The notes beneath the pieces are model-generated. The model was not told where the DNA came from. It saw nothing but the letters and a program-made list of their open reading frames with translations, and ran no database searches. A stretch of DNA of 64,000 nt from Spirosoma sordidisoli. Lineage in GTDB: Bacteria > Bacteroidota > Bacteroidia > Cytophagales > Spirosomataceae. This document shows, in pieces, positions 16,551 to 23,866 of this stretch (position 1 is its first letter; each line of letters begins with the position of its first letter). Where the stretch lies: NCBI RefSeq assembly GCF_004138325.1, contig NZ_SBLB01000015.1, positions 1 through 64,000 of the forward strand, written 5' to 3'. Both the position numbers and the translations under genes were made by a program.

Positions 16551-17450
16551 TCAGGCTTTTTTCTTGCCCTTGCCCTTCAGAGCAGGCATGGCCGGCAGTT
16601 TTGCGGTGTATTCGCTTACGCTTTTCTCGATCGCATCCTTAAAGAATGGGAAAGAAGGGTCGTTGGACGATTGACCGAGCGACAGGGCTTTTTGTGCCAT
16701 CGGGACGGCTTCGGCAAATTTCCCCATCTTCCCCAGCAGCTGCGATTTCACATAAAGGTTGCGAAACGTTTCCTTGGCCGCAATCGATTTATCGATCCAG
16801 GTCATTGCCTGGTCCAGGTTACGGCCTTTGCTCAGGTTGTAGTTGGCAGCAGCCTGAAGAACGGCCGCATCATCTGGTTTCTCTGCAACGGCTTTATCAA
16901 CGCTGGCTGCGGCATTGGCACTGGTGTTAACGGCCAGATCGGCCTTCGCCTTTCTGTTGGCCCACATGAAATTCATGGACGCCGTGCTGTCGGTCAGGTC
17001 GCTGAAATTAATCGTGAAGGTCTCGGTAGGCTCCGCAGTGGCTGACGACTTAATGGACACACGCAGCGCATCCTGGTCCTGCTTATACGACTGCTCGGTA
17101 ACGCTTAGGTCTTTGCTGAAAATCAGGGTCCAGTCGTCAGAAGCCGGGATCGACAGGATAGCATAGGTACCGGCGGGCAACGTCTGGCCATTCACCATCA
17201 GGTCAGTCGAGGTCGTGAAGGCTGTTGCCTGGTTGGCACCAGTACGCCAAACCTTGCCGCTGGGCACGAAAGCCTCCGTGAAGGGGGTACGTCCTTTCAG
17301 GCTGGGGCGGGAGTATTTAACGGTCAGGTCAGTAACGCCAATCGTTTGTATGACTGTAGCACCAGGGCTGGGGGAGGGGAGTTTGATCTGGGCTGTAGCC
17401 AGCTGAGCAGCCAGGCCCAGTGTGATGCCACTTAGTACGAGTTTACGCAT
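16551..17450 (-). CDS. Secreted DUF2911 domain protein with TPR-like C terminus
   Basis: Signal peptide (MRKLVLSGITLGLAAQLATAQ), then the DUF2911 domain (about 22-170) with its usual features: PSPSPGATVIQTIG, VKYSRPSLKGR, GKVWRTGANQATAF, LPAGTYAILSIP, WTLIFSK and a late DSTASMNFMW strand. The C-terminal about 120 residues are helical and repeat-like (KAVAEKPDDAAVLQAAANYN, AMTWIDKSIAAKETFRNLY), resembling TPR units. DUF2911 has no established function; it is common in Bacteroidota and predicted periplasmic. The C terminus is Lys-rich (KGKGKKKA). Confidence 0.85.
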   Translation of the reverse strand: MRKLVLSGITLGLAAQLATAQIKLPSPSPGATVIQTIGVTDLTVKYSRPSLKGRTPFTEAFVPSGKVWRTGANQATAFTTSTDLMVNGQTLPAGTYAILSIPASDDWTLIFSKDLSVTEQSYKQDQDALRVSIKSSATAEPTETFTINFSDLTDSTASMNFMWANRKAKADLAVNTSANAAASVDKAVAEKPDDAAVLQAAANYNLSKGRNLDQAMTWIDKSIAAKETFRNLYVKSQLLGKMGKFAEAVPMAQKALSLGQSSNDPSFPFFKDAIEKSVSEYTAKLPAMPALKGKGKKKA

Positions 17451-17520
17451 GGTTATGTAGTATGTTTTAGAAAACTAGGGGCGAAATTGCGGCTTTTTGG
17501 GCACAAAAGCCAATACCATC

Positions 17521-18093
17521 ATGCACAGAGAGCCGCTCCTGAACCTGCTCCGGCAATACCGGCCGGCCGATCCGGAAGAACAGACAATGACTGCCAGAAC
17601 AATCGATTTTGTAGAAAAGAATCCAGCCTGTTTCGAGCGTTCACTGCCTGATGGCCATATAACAGGCTCTGCCTGGGTGGTCGAGCAAAAAGCAGGCCAG
17701 GGCCAGCCAGCCATTAGCCGTGTGGTGTTGATTCACCACCGAAAACTCGACCGCTGGCTACAGCCGGGTGGACATGCCGATGGTGATCCGGATGTAGCCG
17801 CTGTAGCGCTGCGGGAGGCTCAGGAAGAAACGGGGCTCAATAACCTGAAACTGGTCGGGCACGCAGACGGATCGCCGGCTATTTTCGACGTCGATATTCA
17901 TACGATCCCGGCCCGGGGCGACGTTCCCGAACATCTTCATTATGACATTCGTTTTTTGGTTGAAGCAGACCCGGAAGAAGCATTCCGGGCAAATCACGAA
18001 ACGAAGGATATTCAATGGTTTAGCCTGGAAAAAGCAGAATCATTGACTAAAGATGCCTCAATTTTCAGAATGCTTCGAAAAAATTGGCTTTAA
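17521..18093 (+). CDS. Nudix hydrolase
   Basis: Hydrolyses nucleoside-diphosphate-linked substrates; the exact substrate is unknown. From ATG 17521 the product is 190 residues. The Nudix box is GHADGDPDVAAVALREAQEE followed by TGL. The REUXEEXGU half (REAQEETGL) is intact, but the Glu usually found after the first six residues is Pro here. The preceding strand DRWLQPGGHADGD is typical of a group of small bacterial Nudix proteins. An upstream in-frame TTG would add eight residues, but the ATG is better placed. It is transcribed divergently from the DUF2911 gene. Confidence 0.85.
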   Translation: MHREPLLNLLRQYRPADPEEQTMTARTIDFVEKNPACFERSLPDGHITGSAWVVEQKAGQGQPAISRVVLIHHRKLDRWLQPGGHADGDPDVAAVALREAQEETGLNNLKLVGHADGSPAIFDVDIHTIPARGDVPEHLHYDIRFLVEADPEEAFRANHETKDIQWFSLEKAESLTKDASIFRMLRKNWL

Positions 18094-18143
18094 CGAAGAA
18101 CATAGTTGGTGTTTTGCTGGTTTTTTTGTTAGGTAGGTATTTA

Positions 18144-18151
18144 TACATTTG
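18144..18151 (+). promoter_or_regulatory. -7 element for the small secreted repeat protein
   Basis: TACATTTG matches TAnnTTTG, 26 bp upstream of ATG 18178. A TTG at 18126-18128 lies 15 bp upstream, slightly closer than the usual 17-23. Confidence 0.5.
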
Positions 18152-18177
18152 CCTTACAACAAAACCACAGAACGTCA

Positions 18178-18582
18178 ATGAAATTCGCACACATAGCCTT
18201 GGTTGGCGTAGCTTTACTGGCTACTGCTGTCCAATCGTCAGCGCAGGACGACCGCAAGCTGCGTAAAGATCCAACCTATTCGACGGGTAATTACAAGCAT
18301 GCCAACAAAGCGGCTACCGCCCGGAGCTGGGAAAAAAACACAGGTGTAGCGGTTGAGCAACCTGCACCGACCGACGCTAATCTGGCCAACTACAAGCGGC
18401 AGGTGCCTGCCCAGCAGCCAGTAGGTGGCGTGACGGTTGAACACACCCCCTCGACCGATGTGGCTGATCGGAATTATAAGATGCAGCGTCCTTCTACGGT
18501 GACCAACTCATCGGGTACGGGCATTGCGCGCAAGTCGCGTAAAAACGCTGATACAACGAGCGCGTCGGGTACGGGTAACTAA
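18178..18582 (+). CDS. Small secreted protein with NYK repeats
   Basis: A 134-residue protein with a clear signal peptide (MKFAHIALVGVALLATAVQ, cut near SSAQ). The mature part is hydrophilic. It contains two near-identical 22-residue units, at about 56-77 and 84-105, of the pattern G-V-x-V-E then P-(T/S)-x-D and NYK-x-Q-x-P. A third NYK lies at 38-40 after TYSTG. The tail is Ser/Thr/Gly-rich. No family is recognised. It is a stand-alone gene with its own promoter and a strong terminator, so it is probably abundantly expressed as a single transcript. Confidence 0.7.
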   Translation: MKFAHIALVGVALLATAVQSSAQDDRKLRKDPTYSTGNYKHANKAATARSWEKNTGVAVEQPAPTDANLANYKRQVPAQQPVGGVTVEHTPSTDVADRNYKMQRPSTVTNSSGTGIARKSRKNADTTSASGTGN

Positions 18583-18601
18583 TACGTGTACGCTCTCAGA
18601 C

Positions 18602-18632
18602 AGGCCAGTTCCACAGGGACTGGCCTTTTTTT
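18602..18632 (+). terminator. Rho-independent terminator
   Basis: Eleven-bp stem with one G-T pair (18602-18612 with 18616-18626), a three-base loop ACA and a T7 run ending at 18632, about 20 bp after the stop of the NYK-repeat gene. A textbook intrinsic terminator. Confidence 0.92.
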
Positions 18633-18963
18633 ATGCCCGTTTACAGCCAGATTGTCTGCCTGGCCGATCGGAATGAATAAGTTGTGTTCCGGTTGAGGTT
18701 GGTAAACAACAGATTGTGGTCAATGGGCAGGTAAAGATTGCTCCAGATCAGGCCTTGTGTCGTGATAGTGAGCTTATTAAGTGCTAATGATGGTATTATT
18801 AGCTGACTTTTAATTTACATTAAAAATGAAGTAAAGGTCTGATAGTTAGTGAGTTATTCGGAATTGGGTTATCATATGTAAAACATTTTTATGACTAAGC
18901 AACGTGTACGTTAGAGTAAACCAGGACTAATGCGTAGTTTTCAGGTGATTTAACACCGTTAAC
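18633..18963. other. AT-rich intergenic region upstream of the TetR-type gene
   Basis: About 330 bp with no gene that I can support on either strand. Base composition drops to clearly AT-rich from about 18760 on, consistent with a control region for the following regulator. No full promoter match was found. Confidence 0.5.
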
Positions 18964-18983
18964 TAACTACCTATAACTACCTA
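18964..18983 (+). repeat. 10-bp tandem duplication abutting the TetR start codon
   Basis: TAACTACCTA occurs twice in perfect tandem (18964-18973 and 18974-18983), ending one base before the ATG at 18985. A third partial copy, AACTA, begins just before it. Could be an autoregulatory operator or a slippage duplication in the leader. Confidence 0.75.
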
Positions 18984-18984
18984 T

Positions 18985-19578
18985 ATGGAAACCATTGAGA
19001 GAAAGCCGCGCTCTCGCGAGCAAACGCGTTCGGGTATCATGGTAACGGCCAAAACCATTGCCCGCCGGGAAGGATGGCAGGCGGTTTCGATCCGAAAAAT
19101 TGCCGATGCTATTGAATACAGCGCACCCATTGTTTACGAGTATTTCGACAGCAAAGACGTACTGCTGAATGAGATTCGAAATGAAGGGTTCAGCTATCTC
19201 TACCAGGAGTACGACCGCATTCTGAAATTATACCGCGACCCCGAGAAACGCTTATACGAAATATCACTCATTCAGTGGGATTTTGCCCAGCAGCAGCCTG
19301 AGATCTATCAGGTCATGTACAGCCTGGAGGGAGCCTATTGCTCGATGCCCGTTTACCAGTCCGACATCGTGCAGGCTGTTTCAGACAAGGTGTCGGAAAT
19401 TATTTGCTCCTTTATTCCCAAGTCCAAAGAAAGCATCCGTCGACTTTTCTTTGAATGGTGGTCCATTTCGCACGGATTGATCTCGATGGCTATGATGCTT
19501 AAAGACGAACAGTCGATCGAAATGTCGGCGCAGGTGTACCGGGAAACGATGCGTCGGTTTGTTCGTGGGCTTAAGTAG
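18985..19578 (+). CDS. TetR/AcrR-family transcriptional regulator
   Basis: One-component repressor of 197 residues. The N-terminal helix-turn-helix is clear: SREQTRSGIMVTAKTIARRE, GWQAVSIRKIADAIEYS and APIVYEYFDSKDVLLNEI (about residues 8-66). The helical C-terminal half resembles the TetR C-terminal ligand domain in which FFEWWSISHGLISMAMM forms a late helix. It is followed after 2 bp by an NmrA-like oxidoreductase gene, with which it certainly shares a transcript. The ligand may be the substrate or product of that enzyme. A perfect 10-bp tandem repeat lies directly before its start. Confidence 0.9.
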   Translation: METIERKPRSREQTRSGIMVTAKTIARREGWQAVSIRKIADAIEYSAPIVYEYFDSKDVLLNEIRNEGFSYLYQEYDRILKLYRDPEKRLYEISLIQWDFAQQQPEIYQVMYSLEGAYCSMPVYQSDIVQAVSDKVSEIICSFIPKSKESIRRLFFEWWSISHGLISMAMMLKDEQSIEMSAQVYRETMRRFVRGLK

Positions 19579-19580
19579 TC

Positions 19581-20435
19581 ATGCTGGCGATTATCGGCGC
19601 TACCGGCATGCTTGGCCAGCCCGTTGCGCATCAACTGATCTGGGCCGGCAACGCGGTTCGTATCATTGCCCGTAATGTTGCGGAGGCCAAGGGCTTGTTT
19701 CCGCATGTAGAGGTGGTGCCCGGCGATCTGCGCAATCCAGACAGCCTGTTGCAGGCTTTACAGGGTGTGGATACGGTTTACCTCAGTTTATCCGTCAGGC
19801 AAACCGAGAAACGAACCGACTTCCATACCGAGACCGATGGCCTGCGAAACCTGCTGACCGCGGCCAGGCAGGCCGGGGTGACGCGTATTGCGTACCTGTC
19901 ATCGCTGGTGATGCGCTACCAGGGTATGAACGGATTCCGCTGGTGGGTATTCGAGGTGAAGCACGAAGCCGTTCGGCTCATCAAAGACTCGGGGCTTCGG
20001 TATAGTATATTCTACCCATCCTGTTTTATGGAATCGATCAATACGGTACAGCGTATGGGTCGGTTTATTCTTGTCCTGGGCCGCTCGCCGGTTCGGCCGT
20101 GGTATATTTCTGCCCATGACTATGGCAAACAGGTAGCGCGGGCGTTGAAACAGGCCTCAGATAACCAGGAATACGTTATCCAGGGACCCGAGGCCCTTAC
20201 GCAGCATGAGGCTGCTGAACGGTTTACACGGGCGTATACGGCCAGCCCAGTAAGGGTGCTGACGAGCCCGTTGTTTTTCCTGAAAATGGGAAGCGCTTTC
20301 TCGACCCAGGCCAACTACGGCTGGCACATTGGCGAAGCACTGAACAGCTACCCCGAACAGTTCGAGGCAGAAAAAACCTGGGCTGATCTGGGGAAACCCC
20401 AAACGACCATCGACCAGTTTGCGGCCGACCAGTAA
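19581..20435 (+). CDS. NmrA-like NAD(P)-binding oxidoreductase
   Basis: Atypical SDR with the NmrA/HSCARG-type fold, 284 residues. The N terminus is the Rossmann glycine motif IGATGMLGQPVA (about 4-15), followed by PGDLRNPDSLLQAL and the strand VDTVYLSLSV. A classical YxxxK is absent; YLSSLVM and the region FEVKHEAVRLIKDSGLRYSI replace it, as in NmrA-like proteins that often bind cofactor for sensing or reduce quinones and similar compounds. It begins 2 bp after the TetR stop, so the two work as a regulator-enzyme pair. Confidence 0.85.
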   Translation: MLAIIGATGMLGQPVAHQLIWAGNAVRIIARNVAEAKGLFPHVEVVPGDLRNPDSLLQALQGVDTVYLSLSVRQTEKRTDFHTETDGLRNLLTAARQAGVTRIAYLSSLVMRYQGMNGFRWWVFEVKHEAVRLIKDSGLRYSIFYPSCFMESINTVQRMGRFILVLGRSPVRPWYISAHDYGKQVARALKQASDNQEYVIQGPEALTQHEAAERFTRAYTASPVRVLTSPLFFLKMGSAFSTQANYGWHIGEALNSYPEQFEAEKTWADLGKPQTTIDQFAADQ

Positions 20436-20462
20436 AACGAATCCAGCAGCTGGCCAATAGAA

Positions 20463-20503
20463 GGGCGGTTAACACCAGGCCTGGTAGTCGGTTTTAACCG
20501 CCC
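20463..20503. terminator. Bidirectional terminator between NmrA-like gene and cysK
   Basis: Ten-bp perfect inverted repeat (20463-20472 with 20494-20503) with a 21-nt loop that holds a perfect 12-bp palindrome (ACCAGGCCTGGT, 20474-20485). It lies between convergent stop codons. Confidence 0.75.
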
Positions 20504-20520
20504 CGTTCTTCTTAACCAGA

Positions 20521-21429
20521 TCAGTATAACCCTTCGATCGACAGATACCGTTCGCCGGTATCGTAGCAGAACGTGAGGATGCGGCTGCCAGCGGGTAGTT
20601 CCGGCAGCTTTTGGGCGATGGCCGCCAGCGAAGCGCCCGACGATATCCCGATAAAGATACCTTCTTCGCGGGCCGCTCGCTGCGCCCAGGCAAAAGCATC
20701 TTCTTTACTGACTGCAATGGACCCGTCGAGCAGGTTGGTGTGCAGGTTCTGCGGTACGAAGCCGGCGCCAATACCCTGAATGGGGTGCGGACCCGGCGCT
20801 CCTCCGCTGATGACCGGCGAGAGGGCGGGTTCGACCGCAAACACTTTAAGGGCAGGAAACGATTCTTTCAGCACCTCGGCAACGCCGGTAATGTGTCCGC
20901 CCGTACCCACGCCGGTAATCAGCGCATCGAAGCCTTCCGGAAAATCGGCCAGGATTTCCTGCGCCGTGGTTTGCCGATGTATCTCAATATTGGCCGGATT
21001 CTCGAATTGCTGAGGCATCCACGCGCCCGGCGTCTGACTTACCAGCTCATGCGCCCGTTCAATGGCCCCTTTCATACCCTTCTCACGCGGAGTCAGATCA
21101 AAAGTGGCCCCATAGGCTGCCATGATACGCCGACGCTCGATACTCATCGACTCAGGCATGACCAGGATCAGCTTGTATCCTTTTACCGCAGCCACCATGG
21201 CCAGGCCAATACCGGTATTGCCCGAGGTGGGTTCAATAATTGTACTGTCGGAGGTCAGAATGCCTTTAGACTCGGCATCGTCAATCATGGCCAGCGCAAT
21301 GCGGTCCTTGATGCTGGCGCCGGGATTGGCCCGTTCCAGTTTCATCCAGACGTCGTAGCCGGGGTAGAGCCGGTTCAGTCGTACGTGGGGAGTATTACCA
21401 ATCGTGTCGAGAATGGAGGTAGCCTTCAT
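20521..21429 (-). CDS. cysK: Cysteine synthase A (O-acetylserine sulfhydrylase)
   Basis: PLP enzyme that makes cysteine from O-acetylserine and sulfide. The 302-residue product has the PLP lysine in PGASIKDRIAL (about residue 41), the phosphate-binding and substrate loop PTSGNTGIGLAM, the internal GTGGHITGVAEVL loop that clamps the cofactor phosphate, and SSGASLAAI near the end. It lies downstream of cysE and overlaps it by 4 bp (ATGA), so the acetyltransferase and sulfhydrylase are made together. CysK is favoured over CysM by length and the cysE partnership. Confidence 0.95.
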   Translation of the reverse strand: MKATSILDTIGNTPHVRLNRLYPGYDVWMKLERANPGASIKDRIALAMIDDAESKGILTSDSTIIEPTSGNTGIGLAMVAAVKGYKLILVMPESMSIERRRIMAAYGATFDLTPREKGMKGAIERAHELVSQTPGAWMPQQFENPANIEIHRQTTAQEILADFPEGFDALITGVGTGGHITGVAEVLKESFPALKVFAVEPALSPVISGGAPGPHPIQGIGAGFVPQNLHTNLLDGSIAVSKEDAFAWAQRAAREEGIFIGISSGASLAAIAQKLPELPAGSRILTFCYDTGERYLSIEGLY

Positions 21430-22271
21430 ATGACAAAGTTTATGGGTTCAGCCGATTCGAGCGACTTCAATCGTACTTCGGTCTGGTGCTGGTGATAAAC
21501 CAGCGAATGCGCTTCTACGCTGTCGGTCAGCCAGACGTTGCCGCCAATGACTGAATCGTGACCAACGACGGTATGCCCACCCAGGATGGTCGCGTTGGCG
21601 TAAATGACTACGTTGTTCTCGATTGTCGGGTGCCGCTTTTTCTGCGCCATCGATTTAGCGACGTGGGTGGCTCCGAGCGTGACGCCCTGGTAGATCTTGA
21701 CGTTGTCGCCAATAATCGTCGTTTCGCCGATCACAACGCCGGTACCATGATCGATGAAAAAGGCGCGACCAATCTGAGCGCCGGGGTGAATGTCGATACC
21801 GGTTTGTCCGTGGGCGTATTCCGTGAGCATACGGGGCAGCAGCGGTACGTTGAGCCGAAGCAGTTCGTGCGCAATCCGGTAAACGGCAATGGCGTAGAAG
21901 CCTGGATACACCGCAATTACCTCTTCGAGTCCAATAGCGGCCGGATCGTTATCCGTGATGGCATGGGCGTCGAGCAGCAGCCGGTCGTAAATAGCCGGTA
22001 ACTGATCAAAGAATTTCTCGGCAATGGTGTCAGCGCCTTCGGGCAGGGTATTCTGTAAAGGACTAAGTAGACAGACCAGCTGCTGGTTTAGTTTCTGATA
22101 GGTTTCCTCCACATGCTGCGACACCGACTGGCAGTCCTGCGTAACAGGAAAAAGGAGTCGCATCAGCTGGTCGATAAAGCGGCCGGCATCGGGGCGGGAG
22201 GGAAGCTTGTACCGGTACTGCGCCCGCTGAACCAGCAGATGGTCAAGAAAGGCGTTCGTGGCAGTGGTCAT
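21426..22271 (-). CDS. cysE: Serine O-acetyltransferase (EpsC/CysE type)
   Basis: Acetylates serine with acetyl-CoA, the committed step to cysteine. The 281-residue product has a helical N-terminal half and a left-handed parallel beta-helix of hexapeptide repeats in the C-terminal half (GIDIHPGAQIGRAFFIDHGT, VVIGETTIIGDNVKIYQGV, TIENNVVIYANATILGG). The catalytic His lies in the IDHGTG segment. The upstream half is longer than in enterobacterial CysE, as in the EpsC type. It overlaps cysK by 4 bp. Transcription starts in the 235-bp gap shared with the divergent sugar dehydrogenase gene. Confidence 0.95.
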   Translation of the reverse strand: MTTATNAFLDHLLVQRAQYRYKLPSRPDAGRFIDQLMRLLFPVTQDCQSVSQHVEETYQKLNQQLVCLLSPLQNTLPEGADTIAEKFFDQLPAIYDRLLLDAHAITDNDPAAIGLEEVIAVYPGFYAIAVYRIAHELLRLNVPLLPRMLTEYAHGQTGIDIHPGAQIGRAFFIDHGTGVVIGETTIIGDNVKIYQGVTLGATHVAKSMAQKKRHPTIENNVVIYANATILGGHTVVGHDSVIGGNVWLTDSVEAHSLVYHQHQTEVRLKSLESAEPINFVI

Positions 22272-22506
22272 AACAGAATAGTTAACGCGAATGTACGAGT
22301 AGAAAGAAGAGAATGCTTGATTGTCAGCGGGAATAGAGTGGTGATTTTGCCCCGTATTGTGGAGACACTACACAAGCTGTCGATTCGTTTATGTGCATAG
22401 GACGGCCTGCTTTACAGGGACATTCGTTGATTTTCAAACAAAATGCGGGCCGCAAAGTTCTGCCGCGGCTTCTGGAACCTGATTTGTATTAAAAACAACT
22501 GAACAG

Positions 22507-23745
22507 ATGGAACAAATCGCCATGATAAGTAAAGCTATAACTACATTTCTTGTATCGCTGGTGGCCACGTCGGGGTTTTCCTGGCTGCTGTCAATGGCCT
22601 GCCAGCGTACGGGAGGTGCCGAAACGATGAGTCCCGACTCAGCCGTTACGGCCCCCGGTTCATCCGAGCTGGCAGGCCTGACGCTGGTCAACGCGTACCC
22701 GAAACTCAAATTCGAAGCGCCAGTCGAATACACCTATGCCGATGACGGAACGAACCGGGTGTTTGTGGTCGAGCAGGCCGGGCAGATTCGGGTTTTCGAC
22801 AACAACGCTGATGCATCGTCGGCTAGTACATACCTCGATATTCGGAGCCGGGTTGCCTACGGAGGGGAAATGGGACTGCTGGGCCTGGCTTTCCATCCCA
22901 AATTCAAAGAGAACGGCTATTTCTACGTCAACTACACCAAAAACAACCCGCGTGAAACGGTTATCAGCCGGTTCAAAGCAGCTTCACCAACCGCTTCAAC
23001 CGCGGAGCCAGGTTCGGAAGTCGTCCTGTTAAAATTCAGCCAGCCTTACTCGAACCACAACGGTGGCAAACTGGTATTCGGCCCCGACGGGTACTTGTAC
23101 ATTTCTACGGGCGATGGCGGCAGCGGGGGCGATCCCCAGAACAACGGGCAGAGCCGCAGCACCCTGCTGGGTAAAATTCTCAGGATCGATGTGAACAGCA
23201 CGGAGAAAGGTCAGTATGGCATTCCGGCCGACAATCCATACAAGGGAAACAGCAACAACTATCGGGAGGAAATTTTTGCCTACGGCCTGCGTAACCCCTG
23301 GCGGATTAGCTTTGACGACAAAGGTCAGCTGTGGGCGGGTGATGTCGGCCAAAATGCCATCGAAGAAATTGACATCGTGACCAAAGGAGGCAACTACGGC
23401 TGGCGCGTGAAAGAAGGAAACTCCGATTACAACGCCAGGGATAATCAGGCGGCTGACTTTGTTGGCCCTATCTGGCAGTACGATCACAAAAACGGCGATA
23501 TCTCAGTAACCGGTGGGCTTGTCTACCGTGGCCAGGCTGCGCCGGCGCTTCGTAACAAATATGTGTACGCTGATTACGCCAGCGGCCGGGTCTGGGCGCT
23601 GACATCCAATGGAACAAAAGCTGTCAGCAATCAGGAAATTGTAGCGCGGGCGGGGCTGATTTCGGCTTTTGGCGAAGACAAGAACAAAGAGATGTACCTG
23701 TGCGACTACGACGGGCGTATCCTGAAATTATCGGCTGGTAAATAA
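22507..23745 (+). CDS. PQQ-dependent sugar dehydrogenase (GSDH family), lipoprotein
   Basis: Soluble-glucose-dehydrogenase-like six-bladed propeller that oxidises aldoses or similar sugars using PQQ and calcium. A hydrophobic leader ends in a lipobox-like LSMAC (Cys 32), predicting a lipid-anchored periplasmic or surface protein. Family hallmarks follow: GEMGLLGLAFHPKF, SNHNGGKLVFGPDG (with the conserved His) and YLYISTGDGGSGGDP (Asp ligands), then EEIFAYGLRNPWRISFD and GGNYGWRVKEG. The 412-residue length from ATG 22507 is normal; an ATG at 22522 would trim five residues. It is a single-gene unit ended by an 18-bp terminator. Confidence 0.9.
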   Translation: MEQIAMISKAITTFLVSLVATSGFSWLLSMACQRTGGAETMSPDSAVTAPGSSELAGLTLVNAYPKLKFEAPVEYTYADDGTNRVFVVEQAGQIRVFDNNADASSASTYLDIRSRVAYGGEMGLLGLAFHPKFKENGYFYVNYTKNNPRETVISRFKAASPTASTAEPGSEVVLLKFSQPYSNHNGGKLVFGPDGYLYISTGDGGSGGDPQNNGQSRSTLLGKILRIDVNSTEKGQYGIPADNPYKGNSNNYREEIFAYGLRNPWRISFDDKGQLWAGDVGQNAIEEIDIVTKGGNYGWRVKEGNSDYNARDNQAADFVGPIWQYDHKNGDISVTGGLVYRGQAAPALRNKYVYADYASGRVWALTSNGTKAVSNQEIVARAGLISAFGEDKNKEMYLCDYDGRILKLSAGK

Positions 23746-23764
23746 GCAACAACCAGTGATCGAG

Positions 23765-23812
23765 CGGGTTCGGGAGTTATACGGTCCAGTATAGCTCCCG
23801 AACCCGTTTTTT
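23765..23812 (+). terminator. Intrinsic terminator of the sugar dehydrogenase gene
   Basis: Twelve perfect bp (23765-23776 with 23795-23806) extend inward with six further pairs, including one G-T, to an 18-bp stem and a 6-nt loop. A run of T residues follows (23807-23812). It rules out the upstream in-frame starts of the following peptidase gene. Confidence 0.92.
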
Positions 23813-23866
23813 GTGCGGGTCAGTCGGCCTAAAATCGTTATCTTGGGACTGTATACCCGGATATCG

